From contig JAULBX010026119.1 of NCBI GenBank assembly GCA_032358255.1, positions 1 through 52,070 on the forward strand: a DNA stretch of 52,070 nucleotides. The letters are read 5' to 3'. Made by a program: the position numbers and the translations under genes. Below are positions 1-11,760 of this stretch, one piece after another; position 1 is the first letter of the stretch, and every line of letters starts with the position of its first letter. The notes beneath the pieces are model-generated. The model was not told where the DNA came from and made no database searches. It worked only from the letters and a program-made list of their open reading frames with translations. Source of the DNA: Heterotrichella gracilis. Its lineage: Eukaryota > Sar > Xanthophyceae > Tribonematales > Xanthonemataceae.

Positions 1-74
1 TATCATAGAATACCTTGTGATATATGACCCTAATAATATGTCTATTATTCCAGGGTCCTCAAGGGTATTCCGTA

Positions 75-170
75 TCACGGCGCCACCAGCCACCGTACGG
101 TGTCGACCATGATAACCTCAAACCCGACCTTGACCACAGGGAGGGGCACGTAACGGCAAGCATCGCCAAC
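75..170 (-). CDS. possible last exon of an unidentified minus-strand gene (partial)
   Basis: A 96-base stretch on the minus strand reads as 31 codons and a TGA stop, with coding-like codon choice, directly after a good acceptor (pyrimidine-rich tract ending in TGTGCACAG at 171-180). Its peptide includes VGFEVIMVDTVRWLVAP. Other coding-like minus-strand pieces lie upstream of it: 340-394 (contains GMLHVDLAEGLRRLG) and 802-868 (contains LGEVKANFTWMYAVKMTAKG, followed by a GTATGA donor). I could not join the three in one consistent phase and do not recognise the protein. They may belong to one gene ending here, to a decayed gene, or be chance open frames. Confidence 0.25.
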   Translation of the reverse strand, partial: VGDACRYVPLPVVKVGFEVIMVDTVRWLVAP

Positions 171-2177
171 CTGTGCACAAGGGGCTGGGGGACATGTCAG
201 CACACCATTGCACCACATAATCCTACAGTGTCTGCATCCCATAGCCCAGTGCATCCCCCACAAGGCGCCCAGCCCCCACCCACCTGGTTGAAGCACTGGC
301 AGTGTGCAGTCATCATGGCATGCGCCAGCGTTTACCCACCCAAGCGCCTAAGACCCTCTGCCAGGTCCACATGCAGCATCCCTGCACCACCTGCCTGAGG
401 GTTTGAGATCCAGTGGCACTGTGACTGTCATATGACAGGGCAGTCCATAAATTCTCTGACCACCAGGTTGCCTGATCCCTTGGTTGCCCCCCCTCCCCTG
501 TCCGTGTCAGTCCTTGCCGCCGTCAGAGGCAACACCCAGGGATATCATTGGCCTGTCTGGAAGTGGTGGGTGGGTGTTCGGTGGGCACAGGGGAATGCAG
601 CCAGGCAATTCGTGACAGGAACACAAGTACTGTTGAACAGAGGCAGCACACATCCTCTGATGCAATTGCTATGCAGTCATAGCTCATTTGACCCTCCTCA
701 AGAGTGCAAAGAGCAACCCTGTGGGCAATTGTGTGGGTACATGCCTCCACCAACCTCCCTTGACCTGCCACACCCGCTGTAGTACCTGCGCACGGTCATA
801 CATGGCTGCCCTTCGCTGTCATCTTGACTGCATACATCCAGGTAAAGTTTGCCTTCACCTCACCCAGGCTATTGGTGCACGCTCACACCAGCTTGCTCCT
901 GGGGGAGGGGATAGTGCCAGTTGAGGGGGTCATAGTGCGAGGAGTGGCTGCGTATGTGGAGTATGCGGCGGTAGCACAAGGCACTAGTGCTTCAGTCATG
1001 GGTTGCTCACCCTACCATAGGGTTCAGCAGGAGGCTGCTCGATGGACGTTGCCACAAGTTGTTTGTCAAGTGGGAGCTGGTGCTGCACCAGGTGCAGTAG
1101 CTGCAAATATTGATTAGTTTCGCACAAGAGCCGAATTTCTATTGAGGCCACACTTAGAGACACTCGAGGGAGGATGGGCAAGTCGATACTGACGGCGGGT
1201 TACGCCAACTCGGAGCTGTCCGCCGATATGCGAGTAGGCAATGCAGCCTTGCAATGTGTGGGTGGGGTGGAGTTGTCTTCAATTTGCGTGTATGCATGCA
1301 TGTGGGTTCGTTTTTGCATGCATGCATGTGGGTTCAAAGTTAAGTTGGTGCATATGCGTGCATGCATTGTGGGTTTGGGGTTTATTGCCTCACAAAGTCG
1401 CATTCTTGCACCGGCACCTGCTTCAACAGAGGCGTCTGGTACTCTGTGCATTTAATTAAAGTGCTCACACTTTTTGTGACTTGCAGCAGTTGAATGTGAA
1501 GGTGCTTGCATGCGTGTCTGCTCACTCTCACTCTCATGTTTGTTTATTTGAATCCCATAGAGGTTACAGACATCTGTCAATCTTGAACGGTGCCAGTCAT
1601 CTGTCAAAATTGGCGCATCCTGGCAAACTCGCAAGTCTGACAGTCCCATCTCCCATATATTCGTGGCACAGCATATGGCAGAGAGTTCAGCCATCTTGCC
1701 AAGCACCTTCGCATGTTGCAGCGGTCACCCACATCTCCCAAGTCAGAGGCACATCCGCAGGCTGGGCTGCGCATCTGGGGAGCTGGGCGCTACATCCTGC
1801 TCAGGTGAGCCATCCCGGCATCTAAGCAATCCGAATGTTGGCCCCTGCCATCTAGAGTGTGACCAGCCATGTGACTCACCACCCAGCTTTCTGGGTGACC
1901 CTTTTAACTTCTGGTACCGTGCATATGAAAGTGGGGCATACATCCAACCAGCATCTGAGCATCCTAGCATCCAGTTCTGGGCGAGAAGGTTGGTAGATTT
2001 CTTCCCTGTCAGAACCCTCAGGTTCAAGGTATACACCCACTTTTAAAGTAAAGACCTCTGGAAGTCGTGGACGTGCAGGGCGTCGTGAATGCATGGGTCA
2101 TTTGCTGGAGCGGCCCGACATTCGTTATTGCCGGCATTTTTTACTTCAACCCATTTTTTTCACCTTTCGTCCATACT
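171..2177. other. region without a supported gene; GCATGC-rich repeat patch
   Basis: No open frame here resembles a known protein, apart from the minus-strand coding-like pieces at 340-394 and 802-868. The main structure is a patch of TGCATGCA-type repeats near 1290-1375. The stretch up to about 2177 should include the promoter and 5' untranslated region of the aminopeptidase gene, but no clear TATA element was recognised. Confidence 0.5.
1290..1375. repeat. degenerate tandem repeat of GCATGCATGTGGGTTC-like units
   Basis: Two copies of a unit close to GCATGCATGTGGGTTC occur about 30 bases apart, followed by further GTGCATGCATTG-like sequence. The GCATGC core is palindromic. The same core recurs in introns and spacers elsewhere in the window (16354-16425, 40212-40242 and near 49743). 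Confidence 0.6.
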
Positions 2178-5100
2178 ATGGACCATAATACACCCCTACG
2201 TGCGCGCTTGCTTGGGTGCAACTCGCCGCCACCGCGCTCACATCACGAGCTCAGCTTCCTCCACTCGCTGCAAGGCACTCGCTACTGCCTTGGTGCAATG
2301 ACTGTGCCCACCCATTTCACACACTGTGCCTGCAGGCGCGTCCTCTCACCGACGCAGCTGCCAGCCACGGTAAGCACGGCTAGCGCGGCTGTGGCTGTGG
2401 TGCTGCTGCTGGCCATTGTAACGCCTGTGACTGCAGCCCCACATCACAGACCAAAGGTAAGCAAGGCATCACACTCCAAACATAGCACTCAAAGTCTCAT
2501 AACTGCAACCAACGTTTCTGCCAAACCTTTCTTTCCCTCTGCAATGGCTGCCCTAGAGGTATTTGTGAGGTGCACAAGTGCCAAACTAGCCACGACACTA
2601 AGGGACTAACCAGCCTGCTATAACTAAGCAGCACCCCATCCACCTGGCAGCCCCGCAACACCGAGCCCTACCTCACCAGCTCCTTTGAGAAGACGTGGGA
2701 TTTTTTCGATGCGTCCGCCGAGTCACACTTTGAGCTGGAGGCCCTGGTGGACACAGCGGTGCGGCGTAGGCTGGCAGACACGCCCGCAAAGGTTGTCTCC
2801 ACCCTCCCCTTGAACACCCGTCCTGCCAAACCACCCCCTGCAAAAAAGACCATTCGCAGCAGTCCTCCTCCCAAGGTGACACCTATAAAGAAGGCCTCGT
2901 CGCCCCGCACCAAGCTTGCCCCACCGCCGAAGAAGACTGCCCCCAAGCCACCACCTCCACCAAGGGTGGGATCAGTTACACCAGGTGCGGGTGCTACCTA
3001 CCCAACAAACCATGATGACAGCCCAATATCATGGCCCAGGGCCTCTGGGTTTGCTACTGACCAGCAGGCGGGAACATTATCTTACCCCTGCCGTACCCCA
3101 CATAGTGTCTTGACCAATGCCAGTGGGCATTCATTGCAAACCCACCCTTGCACCACAGAGTTTGTGACTGAGTATGACAACTACACTCTGTGCAACTGGG
3201 CCAACTACCGCCTACCAAAGTCCCGTGGAGGCCTCAAGCCGCTCAAGTACAGCCTGTCCATCAAGACCAGCTGCGCAGCACCCTATGCCGTGGTTGCAGA
3301 GCTGTTCATTGAGGTGAAGGTCAACACCTCAACGCCATGCGCGGTGCTGCACTCCACCGGACTGGAGATCACCCAGGTCATGGAGATGCGCACAGGCGTG
3401 GCAGGTAATGCGGGCAAAAAAATTTGTCCGGCCTTGGCAACTGGGTGGGGGGGAAGGGCTGCGCTGGGGCTGGGGGAATATGTATGAGGGCAGTGGGGGC
3501 TCCTTGGGCAGACTCGTGCACCATGTGGTGGAAGGCATGCACCATGTGTGGAAGGCTGCCTGCTGTTTGATCAGTTGCCACCAGGCGATGCAGAGTCGTG
3601 CACCTTTGGTACATGCCACTGCCTTCTCATGTGTTTGGGAACACATCCCTTGCAGGCGAGGTGCTTGAGGGCTACGACTACGAGACCAGCGAGCAGATCA
3701 TCGTGCGCTTCCCCGCGCTGCTGCCCAAGGACACCGCCATCCTTCACTTCAAGTTCAATTACCAGGTCAACAATGACATCGTCGGCTTCTTCCACTCCTC
3801 ATACACAGGTATGTGTGCGCTGGTGTGCATGCGCCGTGCACATGCTCACAGGCTGGGTGGCACACATTTGCATGTGATGGTCTCATGCAGATGCCAGATG
3901 CCATCTCGCTGTTGGCTCACACGGTCCGAGGGGACTTGGCACTTGCCAGATCAGTACTGCATGAATTGAGGCTCCTGCACGGGCGTTGCTGCAAGAAGTA
4001 GCAGCCTACAGTGCATGCGACTGGGAGCAACTGCAATATGATGCATCTTCATGCCAGGATGGATGAGGCTAGCAAGGGTAGCCACCTCAGCTACTGTTAC
4101 CGACTCAACCGCACGTGCACCCATGCTTGGTGTACCTCGACTTGCCCTTGCACCATCTTCATCAACCAGTGTGCGTGCCTAATGCACTGCCATTCCCCGC
4201 CTCCCCTGTGCCTCCCTTCTTCATATTCCCTGCCTTGCCCTCAACGATCGTCCCCGCCCCTCCTTGCAGACACCAGCGGCACCGAGCTCAACGTGTGCGC
4301 CACCCAGTTTCAGTCTGTGTTTGCCCGCCGCGCCTTCCCCAACTGGGATGAGCCCGGCTTCAAGGCTCAGTTCAAGCTCAACGTGACCGTGCCAACCAAG
4401 GTCACCGCCTTTTCCAACATGCCCACCCGCAGCGTGTTTAACACCACCTACATCGCCAATGGCCGCCGCCTGCAGGCCCCCATGGCCAAGGAGACTTGGA
4501 CCACCTATGAATTCATGTCCACCCCCCCCATGTCCAGCTACGTGCTCACCTGGGCCATTGGCAAGCTGGCCAGGGTCAACGGCACCGCTCACAGCAGCCT
4601 GCCGCCATACGCCGCCACGCCAGTGGGCATCATCGCCGCGCCCGACAAGTACGTTGGATCCCAACACGGGCGCATCATAATGCACAGCAACCTATCATGA
4701 CATGTAGCCTTCATACATCATGTTGTTGAACTGTACTTATTATTGTTCAACATAAATTGCCACCCGTCATTCAAGCTGGTCCACTGTGTGTTAACTAAAT
4801 ACCATTCAAAATCCCCTGCTCACCTTGCCCCCTACCCTCTCCCCTGCAGGGTGGAGTACCTCCAGGAGGCGTTGAAGGCCACCCTCCAGCTCTTGCCCTT
4901 CTACGAGCGCACCTTCAACCGCACCTACCCTCTGCCCAAGTTGGACCTGCTGGCGCTGCCCGACTTTCCCTATGGCGCCATGGAGAACTGGGGCATGATC
5001 ACCTACAACGCTGACAAGTATGTGGGGTGCATGGCTGTGTCGTTGCGTGGGCATCATCGAGCAATCCTGACAAGTGTGCAATGAGCAAGTACACACGTAC

Positions 5101-8100
5101 GGACATGTGCACCGTCACACGCAAGTCTGACAAGTACATGGGGCTGGGAAGTGTGCATGTACATGCAGTCATTTGTGCGCCTCGTCACGAGCCTGGTATA
5201 TATAACGATTTTTATTTGTAAGAAAATAGCGTGCAACATGTTTTATCGATAAAATTTAGCAAGGTATCATTGGTTTGTATCTGATCAATTTAATTTTAAT
5301 ATTTTGATCAGTTGATGCATTCATGATTACGATTGTAATGTGAATGTAATTCAAGTCTTAAGCATAGCAATTATTGAATACCCACTAGCAAATGTTTAAT
5401 GCTGCCTTCTGTTTTTGAAGTGTTTGAGGTACAAGATTTGAAACTGCTATCTATATCAGTGTGTGGGTTTACGTGAGTGTTATGTTGTTTGTGTGGCAAT
5501 GATCCTATGCCTGGCAAATCCACGGAAATGCGTTTGTACTGTGTGCATGCAAAGTCTCGTCTGCGGGCGTGCATACTAAACTATACTATACTATACACAT
5601 AGTATACGCGCGCATCATTATGCATGTAACACATGTACGGGTATGAATTGCTAGTACGCAGGTAAATGACCCCTGCCCGTTTCCTCCCCGATTGCAGCGT
5701 GTTGTACGACCCATCCAGCCCCAGCGCCAGCGACAGGAAGGACGTGTTGATCATCGTTGCCCATGAGATGGCGCACTTGGTGGGTGCTCATCGTGCAGTG
5801 GCTGGGGCTGAGGGCGGCACCAAACCCGGACCTTGGCTGCTGTGGTTTGTGATAGAATAACGAATGACATTGCTTGGAAACCAACCAGCATGAGCGCCAT
5901 GCATCTCTTTAAATCTACACCACACTGGCCAGCAGCACAAAACCTCCTCTCCCTGCCACTCGTGTACCCCACCTCACCTCCCTTCCCTCCCCTTTACCCC
6001 ACAGTGGTTTGGCGACCTGGTGACCATGGACTGGTGGAATGTGTTGTGGACCCATGAAGGAGCTGCCAGCTACTTTGAAAGCTATGGAGCAGACCACGTT
6101 GCTCCACAGTACAATTTCTTTAAAAATTTCTTCTACACTGATGCGGTGACGTCAGGCCTGAATGCCGCCGGTATGCCTGGCGTGGAGCCAATTACCGCAG
6201 ACAGCGGTACGATGCTGGGTTTTGGGTTGAGGGGTAGAGTGTTGGACCCAGTTGCAATAGTTGGCGGTACAATGTAAGGTTTAGGGTTTGGGGATTTGGG
6301 ACGTGATCTGCTGTGTGGATATGTTCCAAATGCAAGCATGTTCCCTAGCAAAGCGCAGGGTGCACTGCGTGGATATTTGCAGGGGTGCACGAGGCGCACC
6401 TCTTCGGTGCGAAGGGCGCAATGGGTGCGCAGGATAATGCCATTAACTAAAGTTATAATCAATTTAATTAGATGCAAGGACGGGACGAACCACCCATTTC
6501 ACAAGGTTTATGATTTAAAATGAATGATTAAAAATCAACTGAATTAAGTAGTCGTAGTTATATATATAAAAAAACATGTACCACAAATTGGGACCCTGAG
6601 GGGTGCACCCTGTGCACAGGGGCATGTTGCCGTTCTTGTGTAGCTGGTTGTAAGGCACCACGATAGTATTGGTTGTGGCATGATGTGGTGTGCTACATTT
6701 GCCTGATGGCGAGTGCTTTCTTCTTTCCCCTTTGCACAGCTTCCTTTGATGACAGTGAGACCACTGATGGCTCCTTCAACGACATCGAGTACTATGCAGC
6801 TGCGTCAGTGCACCAAATGTGGCGCCTGTGGATGGGCTACCTGTGGCAGACACACACCAACGGCACCTCCACCACCAAGCAGGTCAGGACCCCAAGTTTG
6901 ATTTTTTTTTCAGCAGTGGAGACAAGGCACATGCAATGCAGCTGCTGCCACGTGGACCATGGCGAGGCTTGTTTGCTTGCATTGGGTTGCAGCCAAGCTG
7001 GGCCTGTCATTCACCCTCACCTGCTCAAGAGGTCTGAGGTCCAGTTGCCGCCTTTTTCAACCATCACTATGCCCCCACCGCTCCATCCCCACTGCTTCAG
7101 CTGTCATTGTCATGTGCCTTAGGCTGATACCAAGCCTCTGCGTTGCTCGATCCCAAGTACTCCACCCCCAGTATTCAATCCCCAGCACTCAATCCCCACT
7201 CCCTCGCTGTGTCCCCCAGGCCAGTCCCAAGCCCTTGCTCCACCAGAGCACCGACATGGGCGACCCCTTCATTGCTGGCTTGCGCACCTGGGTGGACAAG
7301 TACGCCTACTCCACAACCACCATGGAGGGTTTCCTGGAGGAGATGAGCATTGGGTCAGGTGGGGGTCACATGGCTGGCAGGGGGAGTGGTGGAGGGTGGA
7401 GGTGTCCTGGGCGGGAAGCCCATACCAAACGACCAAACAACATCAAATAACAAGCGTTCTAGTGGATTTGAAGTTTTCGTCTGGGTTGGAGTCACGCAGC
7501 TGTCGCGGATGGGCGTGGCCAGGTTGTTTGGGTGTTGGTTTGACCTGTGGCGCTGTGGGACGCACTGGTTTGGTTTTTAAGGATTTAGCCATGTGGATTG
7601 GATGGAATTGGATTGGTTGTGGCCACAAGGATCTGGTCTGGATATCCATGTGATATAGTACCTTGCTCCTATATGCGCATCATAACAGACTTCCCCCTTG
7701 CCTGCAGAGTACGCCAGTGTTGCCAGCTGGTACAAGCCCTGGCTCACCATCCCCAACTACCCCTTGCTCAATGTGACAACCGTCAACGGGACAGATGTGT
7801 ACATCAGCCAGGTGAGAGGGGCCATGAATCCGCATACCCTAAACCCTCATACCCTAAATGCTTCACGGATCAGTTTTGAATGGATTGTCCATTGATGGCA
7901 CGATCGGTATCTGGTAACTATTGGTGTTTTTCGCCTGGTTGCAGATCCCTGGCAAATCCCTCACAGTCCCACACATCACCGCTGCCAGTCCAATCATCCT
8001 CAAGGCTTTGTGCTTATCTGGTACTGATTCCCCCATCTTCTCACACTATCCTCAGGCCCCCTTCAGCACAAAGGGTGTGGGTGTCTGCCGTGCAGCCAAG

Positions 8101-11100
8101 AAGTGGCCCATCCCCGTGTCATACACCACCTTGGATCACACCTGGGAGGCCAAGTTTTCTCTCATTGGGACCTGCAAGAGTGAAGGTGGGGATGAGGGTG
8201 TTGTTGGTGGGGCTGCGCAGGGTTTCAGCGTGTATGCGCATGGGCAAGACGTCAGCCGATTGCCAAGCCTGCTGGTGGTCTATATGCAAATCCTAAACCC
8301 TACCCCCCGCGCGTTCCTTGGCCACTCGCTACCAGTGCATCGTGGCAAGAGCACCTGTGAAAGAGCTATGTAACAAAACAAAGACCGTTTCCCAGGGTTG
8401 GCTCCATGCCCATAACTGTTAACCCGGCTTTGTACACCACCCGCTTGTTTCTCAAAACCCTTTATGACCCTGCCTCCTGCCCCTGGTGCAGCCCGCACAT
8501 ACAAGTACCGCAGCGCTGCCGACTTCATCAAGTACAACTCCAACTCCACCGGCTTCTACCGCGTGGTGTACGACACCCCCGCCTACAGCAGGCTGCTCAA
8601 TGCGTCCTCAAGGGGGCAGCTGGCGGCGCAGGTGAGCAGGAGAGGGCGAGAGGGGGGCGCATGTGGGCCACCGCTGTAATAGCACAGTCAAATTTGTGAT
8701 TACCGCATTTTCAGCACAATTTTTAACAAAGGGCTAACTCATTCTGACCACGTTGTAACTCTTGATCTACCACTGGAGATGACAATTTCACCTAAGTATT
8801 TGCATGGATTCGGGTTTGGATCAGCACAGCACCAGTGCGCATGTTGGCACAGAAACCCATTGCCCCATGACTCATCGAGCTTGCTCCTCCCTCCATTACA
8901 GGACGTGGCTGGCATGATTTCTGACACCTATCTGCTTTCATCCATGGGGCTGGTGTCACCGACCCAGTTCCTGCAGCTGGTCAAGTAAGTGTGCAGGGTT
9001 GGGGTTGAGAGTTAGGCTTGGGATTTCTTAAGCCAGTCAAGTAAGTGTTCAACCATTGCTGGGAGCCGGGGCATGGGAGTACCTTTGGTTGGCTAGCTAC
9101 AAAATGGCTCAATTTTATTGCACACTTTTCCTCGCCTGGTATAGTTGTCATATACTTTGACATATACTTTGAAGTAGGACATTTCCTCCGCCAATTGCTC
9201 ATCATCCCCTGTCAAATTGCACAATATTGATTTGCCAGTCATGAAGCCCCCCCTCCCCCCCCGCAGCTCCCTGGGCGCCCGCGGCACCCTTGATTACCCC
9301 CCTTGGAACATTGCCGATCCTCTCCTCACACGCGTCAGGGGCTACCTCAAGGTGGGCAACCCACCCACAAACCCTAAACCATTTGATTTTGAACCCAGGA
9401 CCCTTGCGCTTGACCCTTTATTCACGGTAAAAGACCGCTTTTAGTATTAAAGAAGGCCTTGTGTTATATATAAGAAAATAAGATGATCCTTTAATTTCTT
9501 TATGTAGCCGTAGTTTAAAAAAAAAAATGCTTTCAGTCTCACATTCGCGGCCCGTAACATTTTCACTGATACCTCGTCGCGCGATTTGTCCGATGCAATC
9601 ATTTGCAGACAACCGATCACCCCCCGCTCAGCCCACCAGAACACAATTGAACCAGCTTGCCATGCACATGCCAAGCAGCCCCTCTTTTTCAACCCGTCCC
9701 AAAACGTTTTTGCATCTGGGCCCAGTTTAGGTTGTCCGCTTTTCCTGGTGTGCTTCTGTTGGGCTGTTCACAGCTGCAACGCCACACCCCAATCCTCCCC
9801 AAACCCTAAACCCATCACCCCTCGCCCTCCTGCAGGGCTACAACACCACGTGCCTTGATAACTACAACATGTGGGTGTCGAGTGTGGTGGACAAGGTGGC
9901 ATACCCCGCATATCTGGTGCAGCCTGGCCAGGGAGGTGCGCTATGTGAAACATAACTTTCCACTATTGTGAAGCATGATGTACTTGCTGTTGTGATTCAT
10001 GACGTACTTCCTAGCTATGTAATTTTGGGGACCCCTCTTGCCGCCTCAACAAAGTACTCCAATATCCTTAAGGAAGATACACGCCAAGTTTTTGACATTG
10101 AATCCTAATCGCCTGCTCTTCTGCCTTCTTCAGGAAATCCTGTTGCCCGCATGACCGTCCCCTACATCCTCAACCAGCAGGCGGCATCAGGGGACAGCCA
10201 CCTGGTGGGCACTGCGCTGTCATACGTGGTTGGTGCGTGGCACAACCCTCCACCCTCAACCCTGTGCTAGGGTGCATGTGCCATTGAGCAGGGATTGCAG
10301 CGGGGCGTGGGAGCAAACACGGGCGACTCAACATGTGTTGCTGCACATGGACACCATGGGGCTTCGCGTAGCCTGGACACCCTCGTCCCCTTGACCGCCA
10401 TGCACCCTCCCCCCTGCAGGCAACAATTCCGATCAGCTTGGCGCCCTGGACCCCGACCTGTCCTTGGCCTACCGCAGGCTGGCGCTGTCGTCGGGCAGTA
10501 AGCAGGCGTGGGATGAAGTTTTTCAGGAGTACTTGATGGTAAAACTATGGGGCATTGGACCACTGTCTCATCCCCCATACCTGAGACAACCATGAGGTTG
10601 CAGTCCTGGACTCTCTAGGGACACCCCACAGTGGACCCTTTGCCTTTCCGGTCGCTCCCATGCAGCAGGATCAATTAGTACAATATATGAATTACACATC
10701 TATGTTTGCATCATCTGCAGCCTGAACTCCGTATCATCAACCTCGCCAGGATTATCATAGCGAGGTTTGAGCGCACCCCCCATGCAGGAGGAGGACCCCG
10801 ACACCCAGTCCAAGCTGCTGTCCACCCTCACTTCCACCACCAGCTCCAGCCTGGTGGATCGGAACCTGGGCCTCACCCTCTCTGGTGCAGTCAAGGGGGA
10901 CGGCATGAAGATAGTCATTGCGGGCTCTGCAGCAACCAGCCCTGACCGGACCTGGAAGTATGTGACAAAGTGAGTGGCAGAGCAACACCCTGGAATCCTC
11001 TGTCCCAAGGCCAGAGCCCTGAAGGTTGAAATCCTGAATGCTGAAGCCAAAATGCATGTGTCTCAACCTCACCACTCCCAGCTCGAGCATTTTGCGTGGA

Positions 11101-11760
11101 GATGTTGTGATTGAGCGCATGGCAGCGGCATTGTCCACGTGGTACCCATGCTCCTTGGGATCAGCCAGGTAGAAGGGGGCTGTACAGGGCAAGGGAGAGG
11201 GCACATTCCTAGCCACACACCCTCCTCCCGCTTGCCACCCATCTTCTTGTCACTTCCATTTCTTAATGCAGCGACATGTACTTTCATGTGCAGGAACTTT
11301 GATGCGATTGCGAAAAAGTGCGGTGGGTACGAGGTGTGCGGCGGCATGGTGTTCCAGAGCGCAGCAGAGGTATTTGGCAGCGCTAAGAACAAAACAGCTG
11401 TCAGCAGCTTCTGGACGACAATCAAGGTGAGGATGGTATGGGGTTGGACAGATAAGGAGATTAATTCAAGCACAATGTGATTGGAAATGAAAGAATTGCT
11501 TTGACCTTGTATGAATCCATTATTAAACAGAACGGGGCAAAATAAACATTTTGAAATGTAAAATACGGTAAAGTAATCAACGGCTTCAACAGGCAGTTGA
11601 CTGATGTAAGCCACCCACTCGCTTGCAGAGCAAGATCAAGGACAGCAGCTCCTACACCAATGCCATCACTTCCATTGACACCGCCGTCGGCTGGACATCC
11701 CTCAATGGGGCCCGCACCTGCACCTTTGTGGCCCAACGCCGTCAAGGGCTCCACCTGTGA
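2178..11760 (+). CDS. M1-family zinc aminopeptidase, probably membrane-anchored or secreted
   Basis: Removes N-terminal amino acids from peptides (gluzincin, M1 family). My model: 2298-2456, 2651-2965, 3161-3404, 3656-3808, 4270-4648, 4850-5017, 5698-5779, 6005-6206, 6740-6882, 7220-7358, 7708-7811, 8056-8185, 8492-8631, 8902-8984, 9267-9351, 9836-9935, 10134-10232, 10420-10538, 10788-10969, 11082-11138, 11294-11426, 11629-11760, about 1,115 residues. Numbered from the ATG at 2298, the exopeptidase motif GAMENWG is at 459-465, zinc motif HEMAH at 495-499 and the third zinc ligand E518, exactly 18 residues on. A hydrophobic segment ([17 protein letters not shown]) and a Pro/Lys-rich linker (exon 2) precede the catalytic region, as in type II anchored members. 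The start is uncertain: 2178 is an in-frame alternative. Exon 12 could begin earlier (near 7945), and intron 2 is in frame without a stop, so it may be exonic. The tail resembles the ERAP1-type C-terminal domain. Confidence 0.88.
6278..6292 (+). repeat. telomere-like TTTAGGG motif in an intron
   Basis: The sequence GGTTTAGGGTTTGGGG lies in the aminopeptidase intron 6207-6739. Similar short TTTAGGG/CCCTAAA runs recur at 7836-7859, 8290-8303, 9369-9380, 9801-9813, 13739-13760, 14150-14163 and 30899-30916. Confidence 0.5.
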
